This document shows positions 16,487 to 26,325 of a DNA stretch of 64,000 nt, piece by piece (within the stretch, counting starts at the first letter, position 1; every line of letters begins with the position of its first letter). The DNA comes from an uncultured Prevotellaceae bacterium. GTDB lineage: Bacteria > Bacteroidota > Bacteroidia > Bacteroidales > Bacteroidaceae. The position numbers and the translations under genes were made by a program. The notes beneath the pieces were generated by a model. The model was given only the letters and a program-made list of their open reading frames with translations. It did not search any database and was not told the origin of the DNA. The stretch covers positions 1-64,000 of the forward strand of contig CACXTX010000008.1 of the NCBI GenBank assembly GCA_902770635.1, given 5' to 3'.

Positions 16487-19141
16487 TTATTGCTGGTTGA
16501 CGTATTCGCGGGGTGACATGCCAAAGCGCTTGCGGAAACATTTGCCGAAGTAGCTGGCATCCTTGAAACCGGAGCGATAGGCTATCTCGGTGATGTTCAG
16601 GTTGGTGGTTTGCAGCAACTCAGCGGAATGACTGAGTCGGAACTCCTTAATCAGGTCAACAGGGGCAAAGCCAGTAGCGGCCTTCACCTTCTTATAGAAC
16701 GCAGAGCGCGAGACACCCATCTCGGCAGCCATATCGTCGATGTTGTAGTCACTATTGGGAATGTTCTGACGGATGATGCGATGCAGACGGTCTATGAACT
16801 CGTCAGCCTCGTCGGGCTTGGAGGTAAGCTTGGCTAGTCGCTGGCTGATATACATCTCATTGCGCATGCGGTTCATCTGAAGTATGGTGCGGACGATGAG
16901 CCATACTATCAATATTGCTACACATATATAAATAAGGTATGCCCACCAGGTAGCCCACCAGGGGGGCAGGATGCAGACCTTGATGCGTGCCGACGACTGC
17001 AGGGTGGGGTTGGCATCGTCGATAGACTCAACGACGAAGGTATAGTTGCCAGGAGGTACCTCGTTGTAGGGAGCAACACGATGAGGTCCGGGATAGTGCC
17101 AGTCGCGGTCGTAGCCCTCCAGTTTATAGCGGTAGCTGACCTGCGAGTGATCTTGGAACTTCAAGGCGGCAAACTCAATGGTGAACGAGTTTTGATCGTG
17201 CTCCAGTTCTATCTGTTCGCTGTACGGAATGGCTATTGTTCCTACATACGACTGGTTGTCCGTAATGACGTCGATGATGTAGGTGTTGTAACGTGCCTTG
17301 CTGCTCTGCAACTGTTCTGGGTTGAAGGTAAGGACACCCTGGTTGGTGCCTATCCATAGATGTCCGTCGAAACAGCAGGTAGCGGCAGTCTCTTCCATCT
17401 GTACGTTGGGAATACCATCGTAGCGGTCGAAATTGCGGATTCGTCCCGTCTGCTGGTTATAGCAGGAAAGACCAGCCTCGGTGGCAAACCATAATCGTCC
17501 GTGCATGTCCTCTGTAATGGAGTAGATGACGTCGTTGCGTAGTCCCTCACGAGGACCGAGGGGTGAGAATTTGATGGTTGCGTCGTCGAGTACGAGTCGT
17601 TGCAGTCCACCGCCAAAGGCACCTATCCATATCTGTCCGGTCTGGTCACGGTGCAGGGTGTAGATGTCGTTGTTGGCAAAGGAAGCTGTTTGGGTGTTCT
17701 GGTAAGTCTTAAACTGGATGTCTTGTGGCTTGCTGAAATTTCCGTTGATGCTCATCAGCCCGTCGATAGTTCCCACCCACAGCGTTCCTTGCCGGTCTTC
17801 CGTGATGTTGCGCACCTCGGTATATAGTCCATAGGAAGGGTAGTGTGTGAAGCCGTTGTGCTTGTTATAGAATACCAGCTGACCTTCCGCTTGTTCCTTT
17901 ACCAGGTTCAGTCCGCCATCCAGCGTGCCCACCCATATCCTGTCTTTCGAGTCGAAGAAGGTGTAATAGACGTTATTGCCGCTGATACTGGCAGGATTGT
18001 CTTTCGCATTACGATAGTGCGTCAACTGATAGCCCATGGGCTGCGAACTGTCCGGTGTGGCTACAATCAGTCCATCACCTTTGGTGGAGAGCCATAAACG
18101 TCCGCGGTTATCCTCTACGGCATGATAGACTGCTCCGATGCCATATTTCGCATAGGGCAGTGTCTGTTGCAGTTCGCCAGCAGCATTATAGATGTACACA
18201 TTACGACTGCGAGTGCTAACCAATATCCTTCCGTTACGCATCTGATAGATGCAGCGGACACCCGTCAGGTCGTTGTCGGGCAGCGTGATGAGGTGGAAGG
18301 TATGACGGGGTGTGCTGATGCAATAGATACCTTGTGAGGCAGTAGTCACCCACAACAGGCTGTCGTTGTCCTGATAGAGTTGTGCGTACTTGTCAATACC
18401 AGCCTCAGCCACTAGTCGGGTGAGCCGTTCTGTTTCCTGCTGTTGCTGTGCCTCTTCTTTTTGCATAGCCTCCGTTAGCGAGGCCTTTCCCTTTCGCAGC
18501 GTAAAGATGCGATAGTCGCGCCCCACATAGGCCAGATAGTCTTTCGTCTCCTGGGTGATGTCCTGACGTAGTTGGAAGGTATGTGGGTCTATCTTGCCTT
18601 TGGCATCTGCTAGTTTTTGGATATGGATATTCCCCTCCTTATCTGTACTAGCCATCAGCAGCGTCTTGTCCTTAGTCAGCAACAAGACATGTCCTTCGTT
18701 GTCACGTTGTATCTTGATGACCTGCAAATTTTTGGCAAACTTCTTCAACGTGTTGCCGACAGCATGGAAGTGAAGGGTGCGGGGATTGAAGGTATAGAGC
18801 TTCCAGTCCACGGTTTTCAGCCATAGTGTTCCTTGTGCATCCTCTGCAATGCTTTCTATTTTACGGGGAGGATTGTCAGATGCTGCGTTGACAGGCTGGT
18901 TGTAGGTCACAAACTTGCCTCCGTCAAAACGGCATAAGCCATACCAGGTACCCAGCCACAGGAAACCATCACTGCCTCTCAGCGCACACATCACATTGTT
19001 GGAGGGCAGCCCGTTGGCTGTAGTGTAGTGCTCGGAGATGACGGCAGGAACAGTCTGCGCCATGCTGGCAGCCATCGACAGTATTCCCAACAGCAAGGAT
19101 GACAAGACTCTTCGTACCATATTCTTATTTCTGTATGCCAA
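16487..19141 (-). CDS. Membrane one-component regulator: two-component-type beta-propeller sensor fused to AraC DNA-binding domain
   Basis: 884 aa. A signal peptide/anchor is followed by Reg_prop beta-propeller repeats (about residues 30-640: LWLGTWYGLCRFDG, LWVGTIDGLMSING, IWIGAFGGGLQRL, LWFATEAGLSCYN, LWIGTNQGVLTFN), a Y_Y_Y domain (YRYKLEGYDRDWHYPG, VPPGNYTFVVES; about 655-720), one membrane helix (about 735-760) and an AraC helix-turn-helix at the C-terminus (MAAEMGVSRSAFYKKVKAAT and ITEIAYRSGFKDASYFGKCF). Classical hybrid two-component sensors of glycan loci have HisKA, HATPase and receiver domains between the helix and AraC; here only about 40 residues separate them, so there is no kinase and no phospho-acceptor. 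It overlaps the upstream GH2 gene by 17 nt and probably activates this locus in response to a periplasmic oligosaccharide. Confidence 0.88.
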   Translation of the reverse strand: MAYRNKNMVRRVLSSLLLGILSMAASMAQTVPAVISEHYTTANGLPSNNVMCALRGSDGFLWLGTWYGLCRFDGGKFVTYNQPVNAASDNPPRKIESIAEDAQGTLWLKTVDWKLYTFNPRTLHFHAVGNTLKKFAKNLQVIKIQRDNEGHVLLLTKDKTLLMASTDKEGNIHIQKLADAKGKIDPHTFQLRQDITQETKDYLAYVGRDYRIFTLRKGKASLTEAMQKEEAQQQQETERLTRLVAEAGIDKYAQLYQDNDSLLWVTTASQGIYCISTPRHTFHLITLPDNDLTGVRCIYQMRNGRILVSTRSRNVYIYNAAGELQQTLPYAKYGIGAVYHAVEDNRGRLWLSTKGDGLIVATPDSSQPMGYQLTHYRNAKDNPASISGNNVYYTFFDSKDRIWVGTLDGGLNLVKEQAEGQLVFYNKHNGFTHYPSYGLYTEVRNITEDRQGTLWVGTIDGLMSINGNFSKPQDIQFKTYQNTQTASFANNDIYTLHRDQTGQIWIGAFGGGLQRLVLDDATIKFSPLGPREGLRNDVIYSITEDMHGRLWFATEAGLSCYNQQTGRIRNFDRYDGIPNVQMEETAATCCFDGHLWIGTNQGVLTFNPEQLQSSKARYNTYIIDVITDNQSYVGTIAIPYSEQIELEHDQNSFTIEFAALKFQDHSQVSYRYKLEGYDRDWHYPGPHRVAPYNEVPPGNYTFVVESIDDANPTLQSSARIKVCILPPWWATWWAYLIYICVAILIVWLIVRTILQMNRMRNEMYISQRLAKLTSKPDEADEFIDRLHRIIRQNIPNSDYNIDDMAAEMGVSRSAFYKKVKAATGFAPVDLIKEFRLSHSAELLQTTNLNITEIAYRSGFKDASYFGKCFRKRFGMSPREYVNQQ

Positions 19142-21758
19142 AGTCGGCTTGCTGGGCCTCTACCTCCTGCAACATCTTGGCTTTTTCTGCATCAGAGAGG
19201 GTAGGACTCGTTGAACTAGTCTTGCTAGTCGTACTACTTTTACTCGTCTTACTGGTATCACTGGAGTAGCACATCGGCAGGTCGTAGGATATACTCTCTA
19301 TCTCCAGTTCGGCAGGCGTAGGGGCATGGGTGCCAGGGAACTGCACCTCGGCCTTGACCTTGATTTTACCCGCCTTCTTGGTGCTGCGTACAAGTACGGG
19401 GGCTGATCCCCATTCCACCGTGCGCGGATTGGCATTGATGCTGGCATCGCCAATAATCTCTCCCTCGCCTTCTACGGTAAAGCGGATATTTTCTTTTGCC
19501 AGACGACGAACGTGTCCTAGGTCATCCGTTACTTCGCAGACAACCACCACGAAGTCTGAGCCGTCGGCTACCAGCTTCTTGCCCATTTCGTCCACATAGA
19601 GACGGAGCTTGGTGCTACGGCGTGACGGCATCTTCTCTTCCTGGCAAACCACCTTGCCGCCGACGATGCCCTCAGCCACCATCTTCACGTTCTGCCATTT
19701 ACGCTGCGTATAGCTCCAGTTGCGGGCCTCGAAGAAGTCCCACGCATCCTTGAACACCACCATTCCTTTTTCTACAGGCAGCGTCCAGCAGTGCTCTCCG
19801 TCGTACATCGTCAGACGTACGGAGTCGCAGTTGCTGAAGACGGTTACGTCCTTTTCCGAGAACTGTGTCATCTCATGGGCGATAGCCACGATGGGTTGTT
19901 CCGTAGGTTGCTGTAGCACGGCAGCGAACATGTCGAATGCCGTCTTCTTCTGGCGGAAGGCATCATAGATACCTCCCCAATAGGGATCTGGATGATAGCC
20001 GCGCTGATGATCGAAGGGATGCCATTGGCAACCACCGATAAACTGTCCTGTGGTGTGATACAGCTCTTGCGTTGAGCGATAGAGGCTCAGAGCCTGCGTC
20101 AGCATCGGGCGCTCACCCCACGAACGGGATGCACGGTTCAGGTTGTTATGCGCATACCAGTCGTCCACCAATTCACCGAACTCGCGGGTGAAGATGCATT
20201 GTTTGGGGTATTGACCATTGACCATTGGCCATTGACCATTGAGTATTTTAAAGTCATCACCAGGCCAGCCATATACCACGTCATAGTTTTCAGACACACC
20301 GGCACTGTGTACGTCGGCAGCAGCCACGGGCCGATAGGGATATGGATATTCGTCCTTGGTAATCTGAAGTGCCTGTAGGGCAAAGTTCTCTGGATAGCGC
20401 GTCTCGTTCAGGATGGGTTCCCACATCAGCACACAGGGATGATTTCTGTCGCGGCGTATGATGTTGCGTGTATTCTCGTGTACCTTCTCGTCCCATCCCT
20501 TGTCTTTGTTCCAGTATTGCCAGCCAGGGGTGGCTACGATGATGAACAGGCCCAGCTCGTCGCAGGCATCCATGAACGACGGGTCTTGCGGATAGTGTGC
20601 CGTGCGGATAATGGTAAAGCCGGCATCGCGCAGTCGCTTGGCATCACGCCACTGCTGGCTGTTAGGCAGGGCATTGCCCACATAAGCGAAGTCCTGATGA
20701 CGGTTAGCACCCACCAGTTGCTGGTACTTCCTGCCATTGAGGTAAAAGCCGGGTTGGCGACCTTGTGTATCGTCCGTTCTGACGAACTCGAAGGAGCGGA
20801 TGCCTATCTTCGTGATGCCACCGTCCAGGCAGGTTTTACCCTCCTTGATGCGGGTGGTTATACGGTATAGGTAAGGGTTCTCTGGGCTCCACAGTCGCGG
20901 GCGTTTCACCACCAAGCGCTGGGTGACGGTCTTTGCCTCGCCGGGCTGTAGCCTCAGCTTGGTTTGTTGCTGTGACACAGCAACAGACGGAACAGCAGAC
21001 GAAGCGGCAGTTGAAACAGACGGAGCAAGGCTGTTTTCCACAACGATGGTGCGTGGACGGCTGTCGTTGTTCCTTACCTCGGTGTTGACATAGACATCAG
21101 CACTCTTATCACTGATGTTGGAATAGTGTATGAAGAGACCGCCTCCTGCCACTTTGTTCTCTTCAAGGGCATCGGTGATGGCTACCTTATTCTTGGCAAT
21201 GAGCCATACGTCGCGGTAGATACCGCCGTGGTAGGCGAAGTCCAGCGTCATTTGTTTCTTGCCAGGAGGGTAGGTCTTGTCGTCGCTGTTGTCGGCTTTG
21301 ACGGCAATGACAATATCATCGCCTACCTGACAGCCGGAGAGCGAAATGGTGATGGGCAGGTATCCGCCCTCGTGTTCCTTCACCAGCTGTCCATTCACAT
21401 AGATCGCTTGCTTACCCATGACGGCCTCGAAGTGCAGGGTGACGTCGCGCCCCGCGCACTCCTTTGGCAGACGGAAGTGCTTGCGATACCAGGCTATGCC
21501 CTGATAGTTTCGGCAGCCGCTGGCTTCGGCAGGCATCAGTTGAACGCTATGAGGTGTTGAAACTACCTCCCACGACCGGTCGTCGTAGTCCTTTTTCTCA
21601 GCACCAGCCATGTCGCCAAGATGAAAACGCCAGCCGGCATTGAAGTTCCACACCAGACGTCCGCTATTCTCCAGGGGGAATAGCCCTGCCACGGAGGTTT
21701 GTGCTACTGCGTGACTACATAGTATATAAGCAATAATCAATAAGGCAATGCGACGCAT
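19125..21758 (-). CDS. Glycoside hydrolase family 2 enzyme
   Basis: 877 aa. Signal peptide (SHAVAQ), then a GH2 sugar-binding jelly roll (about 25-190: WRFHLGDMAGAE, AIYVNGQLVKEHEGGY), an immunoglobulin-like domain, and a TIM barrel with the acid/base in MWEPILNETRYPE and the nucleophile in IFTREFGELVDDW. Family members are beta-galactosidases, beta-glucuronidases or related exo-enzymes; specificity is not readable here. About four residues before the nucleophile segment, the sequence NGQWPMVNGQYP is encoded by a heptanucleotide repeat array (20211-20243), an apparent in-frame insertion. Near the C-terminus a TSK/TSS linker (about residues 833-851) comes from a 9-bp repeat. The gene is in the leftward pectin operon, 13 nt after the esterase gene. 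Confidence 0.9.
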   Translation of the reverse strand: MRRIALLIIAYILCSHAVAQTSVAGLFPLENSGRLVWNFNAGWRFHLGDMAGAEKKDYDDRSWEVVSTPHSVQLMPAEASGCRNYQGIAWYRKHFRLPKECAGRDVTLHFEAVMGKQAIYVNGQLVKEHEGGYLPITISLSGCQVGDDIVIAVKADNSDDKTYPPGKKQMTLDFAYHGGIYRDVWLIAKNKVAITDALEENKVAGGGLFIHYSNISDKSADVYVNTEVRNNDSRPRTIVVENSLAPSVSTAASSAVPSVAVSQQQTKLRLQPGEAKTVTQRLVVKRPRLWSPENPYLYRITTRIKEGKTCLDGGITKIGIRSFEFVRTDDTQGRQPGFYLNGRKYQQLVGANRHQDFAYVGNALPNSQQWRDAKRLRDAGFTIIRTAHYPQDPSFMDACDELGLFIIVATPGWQYWNKDKGWDEKVHENTRNIIRRDRNHPCVLMWEPILNETRYPENFALQALQITKDEYPYPYRPVAAADVHSAGVSENYDVVYGWPGDDFKILNGQWPMVNGQYPKQCIFTREFGELVDDWYAHNNLNRASRSWGERPMLTQALSLYRSTQELYHTTGQFIGGCQWHPFDHQRGYHPDPYWGGIYDAFRQKKTAFDMFAAVLQQPTEQPIVAIAHEMTQFSEKDVTVFSNCDSVRLTMYDGEHCWTLPVEKGMVVFKDAWDFFEARNWSYTQRKWQNVKMVAEGIVGGKVVCQEEKMPSRRSTKLRLYVDEMGKKLVADGSDFVVVVCEVTDDLGHVRRLAKENIRFTVEGEGEIIGDASINANPRTVEWGSAPVLVRSTKKAGKIKVKAEVQFPGTHAPTPAELEIESISYDLPMCYSSDTSKTSKSSTTSKTSSTSPTLSDAEKAKMLQEVEAQQADFGIQK
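19204..19260. repeat. 9-bp coding repeat giving a TSK/TSS linker
   Basis: Six tandem 9-bp units on the minus strand (ACNAGNAAG type) encode Thr-Ser-Lys/Ser-rich residues between the last folded domain of the GH2 enzyme and its C-terminal helix. Being a multiple of three, changes in copy number would keep the frame. Confidence 0.6.
20211..20243. repeat. Heptanucleotide array (TTGACCA) inside a GH2 gene
   Basis: Units TTGACCA, TTGACCA, TTGGCCA, TTGACCA and a partial TTGAG. The array is read in frame on the minus strand. One unit more or fewer would shift the reading frame just before the catalytic nucleophile. Confidence 0.85.
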
Positions 21759-21771
21759 AGGCTCTCAGTAT

Positions 21772-23226
21772 TTATTTAGGGTTATTATAGTCCTCTTTGC
21801 TCTGTGAAACAACAGATGAGGCATCATTCCAGTCATCTGTCCGGAAGGAAGACACAGGCAGTCCGTCGTGCATCAGGTCGCCGTCCACCCAGTCGCGCCA
21901 GGCATAGCGTACGGCAACGGGTTTCTGTATCTTGTCGCAAACCACATATACGCGGTTTCTGCTCACCCATACCTTGGTAGCAGGACGGAACACCTTGTCC
22001 TTTCCAGCCACCTCGAAGTTCTTGGATGTTGTGCCGTGCTCGAAGTAAACCCACTCCTTGCTCCGGTCGAAGGAGATGACAGCGGTATCGTTCTGGAAGG
22101 CTACCTCCTTATAGACGGCAAAGTCGGGCAGTCCTTTCACCTCGTAGGTATTCGAGAGTGCCAGGAGTGCCAGTCGCTCACCGGCTTGACGTTTCTTTCT
22201 GGGATGGATGCCATATTCCAGACCGGCATCCATCAATACAGCCATACGGGCATTCTCTATCATGCCCTCTGCCTTCAACTGCTGTTCGCGCAGATACGGG
22301 CTGCCCTGCCACTGGATAAGTGAGTAGTCGTAGGGCGCTATCTGACAGTAGTAGAAGGGAAAGTTGCCCTGTTTCCAGTCGCTGCGCCATCCCTCCACCA
22401 TGCGAGCCATCAGGGGTGCATAGAAGTCGTAGCGGGGGATATTGTCCTCGCCCTGATACCAGATGGCACCTTTCATGGTATAGCCTATCAGCGGTTTCAG
22501 TTGTCCGTTATAGAGTGCGGTGGGACAGCGTTGCTGCAACTTCTTCACATCCGCTTCCGTAATGGTTTGCTGCACCTTGGGAAATGCCTTGAGCCATTCT
22601 GGAGACATCCAGGCCTCACAGGCAGAACCGCCCCATGAGGTGACAATCAGTCCTACGGGCACGTCCAGCGTCTGACGCAGGGCACGACCGAAATAGTAAG
22701 CCGTAGCCGAGAAGTCGCGCACGCTGGCGCTGTTGGCTTCATTCCATTGTCCTGTCACGTCCCACTCCGGTGTCAGCGATGCGTGGCGCTTGACGGTGAA
22801 CAGACGCAGGTTCGAGTCCTTGCAGCGCAGCAGTTCCTCGGTCGTTCCTTCTACGGGCTGCATCTTGAACCCCTTCATCTGCATCTCCATGTTCGACTGT
22901 CCTGAACAAATCCATACCTCGCCAATCATCACGTTGTTCAGTATGACGGTGGACTCGTCGGCGATGTGGATCGTGTAGGGACCGCCCGCTTGCGGAGTTT
23001 TTACCTTCACTTCGAAGTCACCATGGCTGTTGCTCTTCACCTTGTAGGTCTTGTTGTCCCACGATGTGCTAATGCTCACGGTCTTGTTGGCATCCGCCTT
23101 TCCCCAAAGATTACACTCTGAGCGTTGTTGCAACACCATGTTGTCGCTGAAGAACTTAGGCAGTGTCACTTTGGCATTGGCTGTGACAGCCATCAGTGCC
23201 ACAAGGGCGCAAATCCATTTTCTCAT
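21772..23226 (-). CDS. SASA-family (sialate O-acetylesterase-like) SGNH esterase
   Basis: 484 aa. Signal peptide (VTANAK), an N-terminal beta-domain (FFSDNMVLQQRSECNLWG), then the SGNH nucleophile block IGEVWICSGQSNMEMQM near residue 110 and SWGGSACEAWMS. The partner block YQGEDN near residue 254 is the usual helper motif of this family. Such proteins deacetylate sialic acid in host-glycan users, but in plant-polysaccharide loci they remove acetyl groups from pectin or xylan, which fits the PL1/GH106 neighbours. It lies 3 nt after the GH106 gene's stop and 13 nt before the GH2 gene, in one operon. Confidence 0.88.
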   Translation of the reverse strand: MRKWICALVALMAVTANAKVTLPKFFSDNMVLQQRSECNLWGKADANKTVSISTSWDNKTYKVKSNSHGDFEVKVKTPQAGGPYTIHIADESTVILNNVMIGEVWICSGQSNMEMQMKGFKMQPVEGTTEELLRCKDSNLRLFTVKRHASLTPEWDVTGQWNEANSASVRDFSATAYYFGRALRQTLDVPVGLIVTSWGGSACEAWMSPEWLKAFPKVQQTITEADVKKLQQRCPTALYNGQLKPLIGYTMKGAIWYQGEDNIPRYDFYAPLMARMVEGWRSDWKQGNFPFYYCQIAPYDYSLIQWQGSPYLREQQLKAEGMIENARMAVLMDAGLEYGIHPRKKRQAGERLALLALSNTYEVKGLPDFAVYKEVAFQNDTAVISFDRSKEWVYFEHGTTSKNFEVAGKDKVFRPATKVWVSRNRVYVVCDKIQKPVAVRYAWRDWVDGDLMHDGLPVSSFRTDDWNDASSVVSQSKEDYNNPK

Positions 23227-23229
23227 ATT

Positions 23230-26200
23230 TTATTTCTCTACGATTAGTTCTGGTTGTGCAATGAGTCCTGCGGGCAACAGTGCGTCGCCCTTGGTGCGAT
23301 ACTTGGCATTTGTCCAGATGCCCTCATAGGGCGCCTTTCCTGCATCCAGTCCTTTCAGGGCGTTGTGCCATGTGTTCACCACCTCTATCTCTATCTTGTT
23401 ACTGCCTTTCTTCAGGGCACCTGTCACCTCCACCTCGTAGGGGTAGGTCCATGCGTAGCCGCAGTCCTTGCCGTTCACCCATACGTGGGCAATGTCCTTC
23501 ACGTCGGGGAATGTTATCCAGGCACGGTTCTTCAGCGCCTTCCTGTTCTTCACCGTCCACTTGGTGGTGTATCGGGCATGTCCGCTGAAGTAGCGCACCT
23601 TGTCGTTCGAGTGCTTGCTCCAGTCGAAGGGCGTCTGGTTCTTCAGCGTTACCTTATTCTCCTTGAAAGCGATGTCGTATGTGCCATCGCCACCATCCAA
23701 TGCAACTTTCACGCGCTCTTTAGGATAGGGATTGGCGTTCATCGTACTTCCAAAGATGACGAATGCCGACTGGTAGGGTGCCAGTGTAAGGCTGCCCTGG
23801 AAGGCATACTTGTCATCCGACTGCGGATCGTATATCACACCGCTTTCCTTGCCCTGACGGAAGGAGGGGTTAAAGGTCTGAGTCTGGTTGGTCTGGTTCG
23901 ACAGGAAGTAAATCTCTTGTCCGTTGTCGTTGCGATGTGTGTAGGCAATACCCTCGGGCAGTGTCACGTCAGGACTGATGCCCTCCAGCATGTTGTGCTG
24001 ATAGGGCTTGTCAATAATCAGCACTCCCTGTTTGCGCAACTCGTTGATGCGCTTTTTCACTTCAGACGATACCAGCACGCCCTCTGGGATGACCAGAGCC
24101 TTGTAGTTGAATGAGCGATACAGCAGGGCGTCTTTGTTCATCGAGTCGTACTGATAGCCATGCAGCGGATTGATCCAGTCCTTCTGGTCGAGGATGCCTG
24201 CCGCATGGCGTACGCCTACAGGCGACTCTATCATCGGCTGTCCTGCATTCTCCAGGCGAGCCTTCTCTGCAGCCACGCGCTGGGCACCAAACACACCGGG
24301 TAGCATCTTCACCACCTTGTCGGGTGTGAAGGCGCGGATGGGCAGGTCTTCACCCGTATAGACGGCGATGTCCACCACGGGGTGTCCCCTTTGCAGCCAT
24401 TCCTGACAGCGGGTGATATACTGCACAAACCCTTTGGCTTCACCAAACCATGTCTGGTCGCGTTGGAAGAAGAGCCCGATGCCGTCGAGCGTCATGCCTG
24501 GCTTCTTGTCGAGCCATGGGTTATGTGTATTCACATGGAAAAAGAGCCGGTTCATGCCCAGTGCGAAGTTGCGGTCCAGCAGGGGCTTCACTAAGGCTGG
24601 TGTCTCGTCCCATACGCCGCGTACTTCGGTGAATCCCTCGGCCTGTACGATGTTCTTGCCGTAGATGTGGGCACCGCTGATGGCATCCAGCATGTCGTTG
24701 GGTTTGTCGTGAGTCGGCGAGTTCAGCCAGAACTCACCCATGGGGATATCCACATACTGATAGTGCCTCATGCCGTCCGACATCATGGTGGGTGCCACGC
24801 ACTCGCTGGACACCTGCACACCATACTTGTGAGCCATCTCAGTCACGGTGGCAAAGAAAGCCTCGTTCTTCAACTCGTCGATAGTCTGGCGCACGTCGCG
24901 TAGGATACGCTCGGCATTGTCAATGGGCACGCCAGCCATCACGGGCAATACAGGCAGCAGGTTATAGCCCCTGCGCCGTGCAAACTCGTTGGCAAAGGTG
25001 GGGCTCCAGTTCTGGCTGCCACACTCCCAGGAGTCTATGTGCATATATTTGATGACGTCGTGGTGTGGACGCTGCATGAATTTTCCGAACCAGTTCTCTA
25101 TCTGTTTCTCTACAGCTTTGCGCGAGAACTTGTCACACTCCAGTCCCTTGCCGCCGCCTGCTGTGGCATTGGTATGTCCTGTTGAGGTATATCCCATGCG
25201 CAGGATGCGCCAGGTGCCGCCTATCAGACTGATGTCCACCATGTCATCCTTTACCTGGGTGCTGCTTATCTGGTAGAGGTGGGTGCGCTGCTTGCGGTTC
25301 AGGTAGTTGGCAGGCATGTCGGGTGCGTCGCGCCATACCAGTCCTGTCTTTCCCTCCCAGCTGTTCACTACGGGCAGTGTACACAGGTGGATGTTCTTTA
25401 CACGCAACACGGGTTTCCATTTGGCAGCGTCCAGGTCCTCAGCGCCTGGTTCTGTGCCTACGGGAGTCCACTCCAAGCGGAAGTACTTGGCGCGGGTAGG
25501 TGGAATGCTCAGTGAAGTGTTGAAGCCCGTGTTCTGCCATCCCTGTCGGGGAGGCGTCAGCTTTGTCACCTCGCGGAACTTCACGCCGTCGTCCGATGCC
25601 TTTACGGTGAGTCGCTGGCACTGGATGTTATTGCCCGACGGCTCAATCTCCACGGTGAATATCAGGGTAGGCTTCGGCAGTTCGTACTGTATCCAACAGG
25701 GACTGTCGGCACAATATACCCCCTTGTCGTTAACGGTCAGCTCTGGTGAGCAGGTCACCTTCTTGTTGCCCTTCAGCGGATATCTCTGCTGCATGTCGGC
25801 ATATCTCATGGCAAACGTCTCTACGTTGACGTCCGACACAGGGTAGGCATATACGGCGATGTCCTGATAGTAGTCCTTGTAGTGGGCTGGCTTCGGCATC
25901 TTGAAGCGGTGGTGTCCTCCGCGCACAATGGTGTCGCAGAACACGATTTTCTGCATCGACTCCTCGGGTTTGATCCACGGACCGCCAGCCAGTGCGAAAC
26001 CGTCGCATACGTGGATACCCATGTCCAGGTCCAGTTCGTCGGCTTGTGCCAATGCACAGTCCACCATTTTCCAGAAGTTGTCACTCATGGCGTTAGCCTG
26101 TCCCTGGTATTCGGGGTGCTCCTCCGAGCCTCGGATGGGCATCAGGTAGCAGCCGCCCAGTCCTACGTCCTTCATGGCTTTCAGGTCGGCCTTGATACCT

Positions 26201-26325
26201 TGTTCCGTCACAGCCCCGTACATCCAGTACCAGAATGTCCAGGGCTTTACCGTGTCAGCCATGCTGACGCCTGTTGTAAAGAGTAATGCGAATAGTGCAA
26301 AATACAATCTTTTCATGTCATTCAA
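23230..26325 (-). CDS. GH106-type alpha-L-rhamnosidase
   Basis: 1031 aa. Signal peptide (TTGVSMAD), then the family opening VKPWTFWYWMYGAVTEQGI and VGLGGCYLMPIRGSEE, and MGIHVCDGFALAGGPWI further on; these are characteristic of GH106, whose members release alpha-L-rhamnose from pectic rhamnogalacturonans by inversion. A large C-terminal beta-region (about 890-1020; AWITFPDVKDIAHVWVNGKDCGYAW) is a galactose-binding-like domain. Its length fits the family's 1000-1100 aa. It overlaps the upstream GH2 gene by 8 nt, showing translational coupling. Rhamnose removal is the clearest pointer to rhamnogalacturonan as the target of this locus. Confidence 0.88.
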   Translation of the reverse strand: MNDMKRLYFALFALLFTTGVSMADTVKPWTFWYWMYGAVTEQGIKADLKAMKDVGLGGCYLMPIRGSEEHPEYQGQANAMSDNFWKMVDCALAQADELDLDMGIHVCDGFALAGGPWIKPEESMQKIVFCDTIVRGGHHRFKMPKPAHYKDYYQDIAVYAYPVSDVNVETFAMRYADMQQRYPLKGNKKVTCSPELTVNDKGVYCADSPCWIQYELPKPTLIFTVEIEPSGNNIQCQRLTVKASDDGVKFREVTKLTPPRQGWQNTGFNTSLSIPPTRAKYFRLEWTPVGTEPGAEDLDAAKWKPVLRVKNIHLCTLPVVNSWEGKTGLVWRDAPDMPANYLNRKQRTHLYQISSTQVKDDMVDISLIGGTWRILRMGYTSTGHTNATAGGGKGLECDKFSRKAVEKQIENWFGKFMQRPHHDVIKYMHIDSWECGSQNWSPTFANEFARRRGYNLLPVLPVMAGVPIDNAERILRDVRQTIDELKNEAFFATVTEMAHKYGVQVSSECVAPTMMSDGMRHYQYVDIPMGEFWLNSPTHDKPNDMLDAISGAHIYGKNIVQAEGFTEVRGVWDETPALVKPLLDRNFALGMNRLFFHVNTHNPWLDKKPGMTLDGIGLFFQRDQTWFGEAKGFVQYITRCQEWLQRGHPVVDIAVYTGEDLPIRAFTPDKVVKMLPGVFGAQRVAAEKARLENAGQPMIESPVGVRHAAGILDQKDWINPLHGYQYDSMNKDALLYRSFNYKALVIPEGVLVSSEVKKRINELRKQGVLIIDKPYQHNMLEGISPDVTLPEGIAYTHRNDNGQEIYFLSNQTNQTQTFNPSFRQGKESGVIYDPQSDDKYAFQGSLTLAPYQSAFVIFGSTMNANPYPKERVKVALDGGDGTYDIAFKENKVTLKNQTPFDWSKHSNDKVRYFSGHARYTTKWTVKNRKALKNRAWITFPDVKDIAHVWVNGKDCGYAWTYPYEVEVTGALKKGSNKIEIEVVNTWHNALKGLDAGKAPYEGIWTNAKYRTKGDALLPAGLIAQPELIVEK

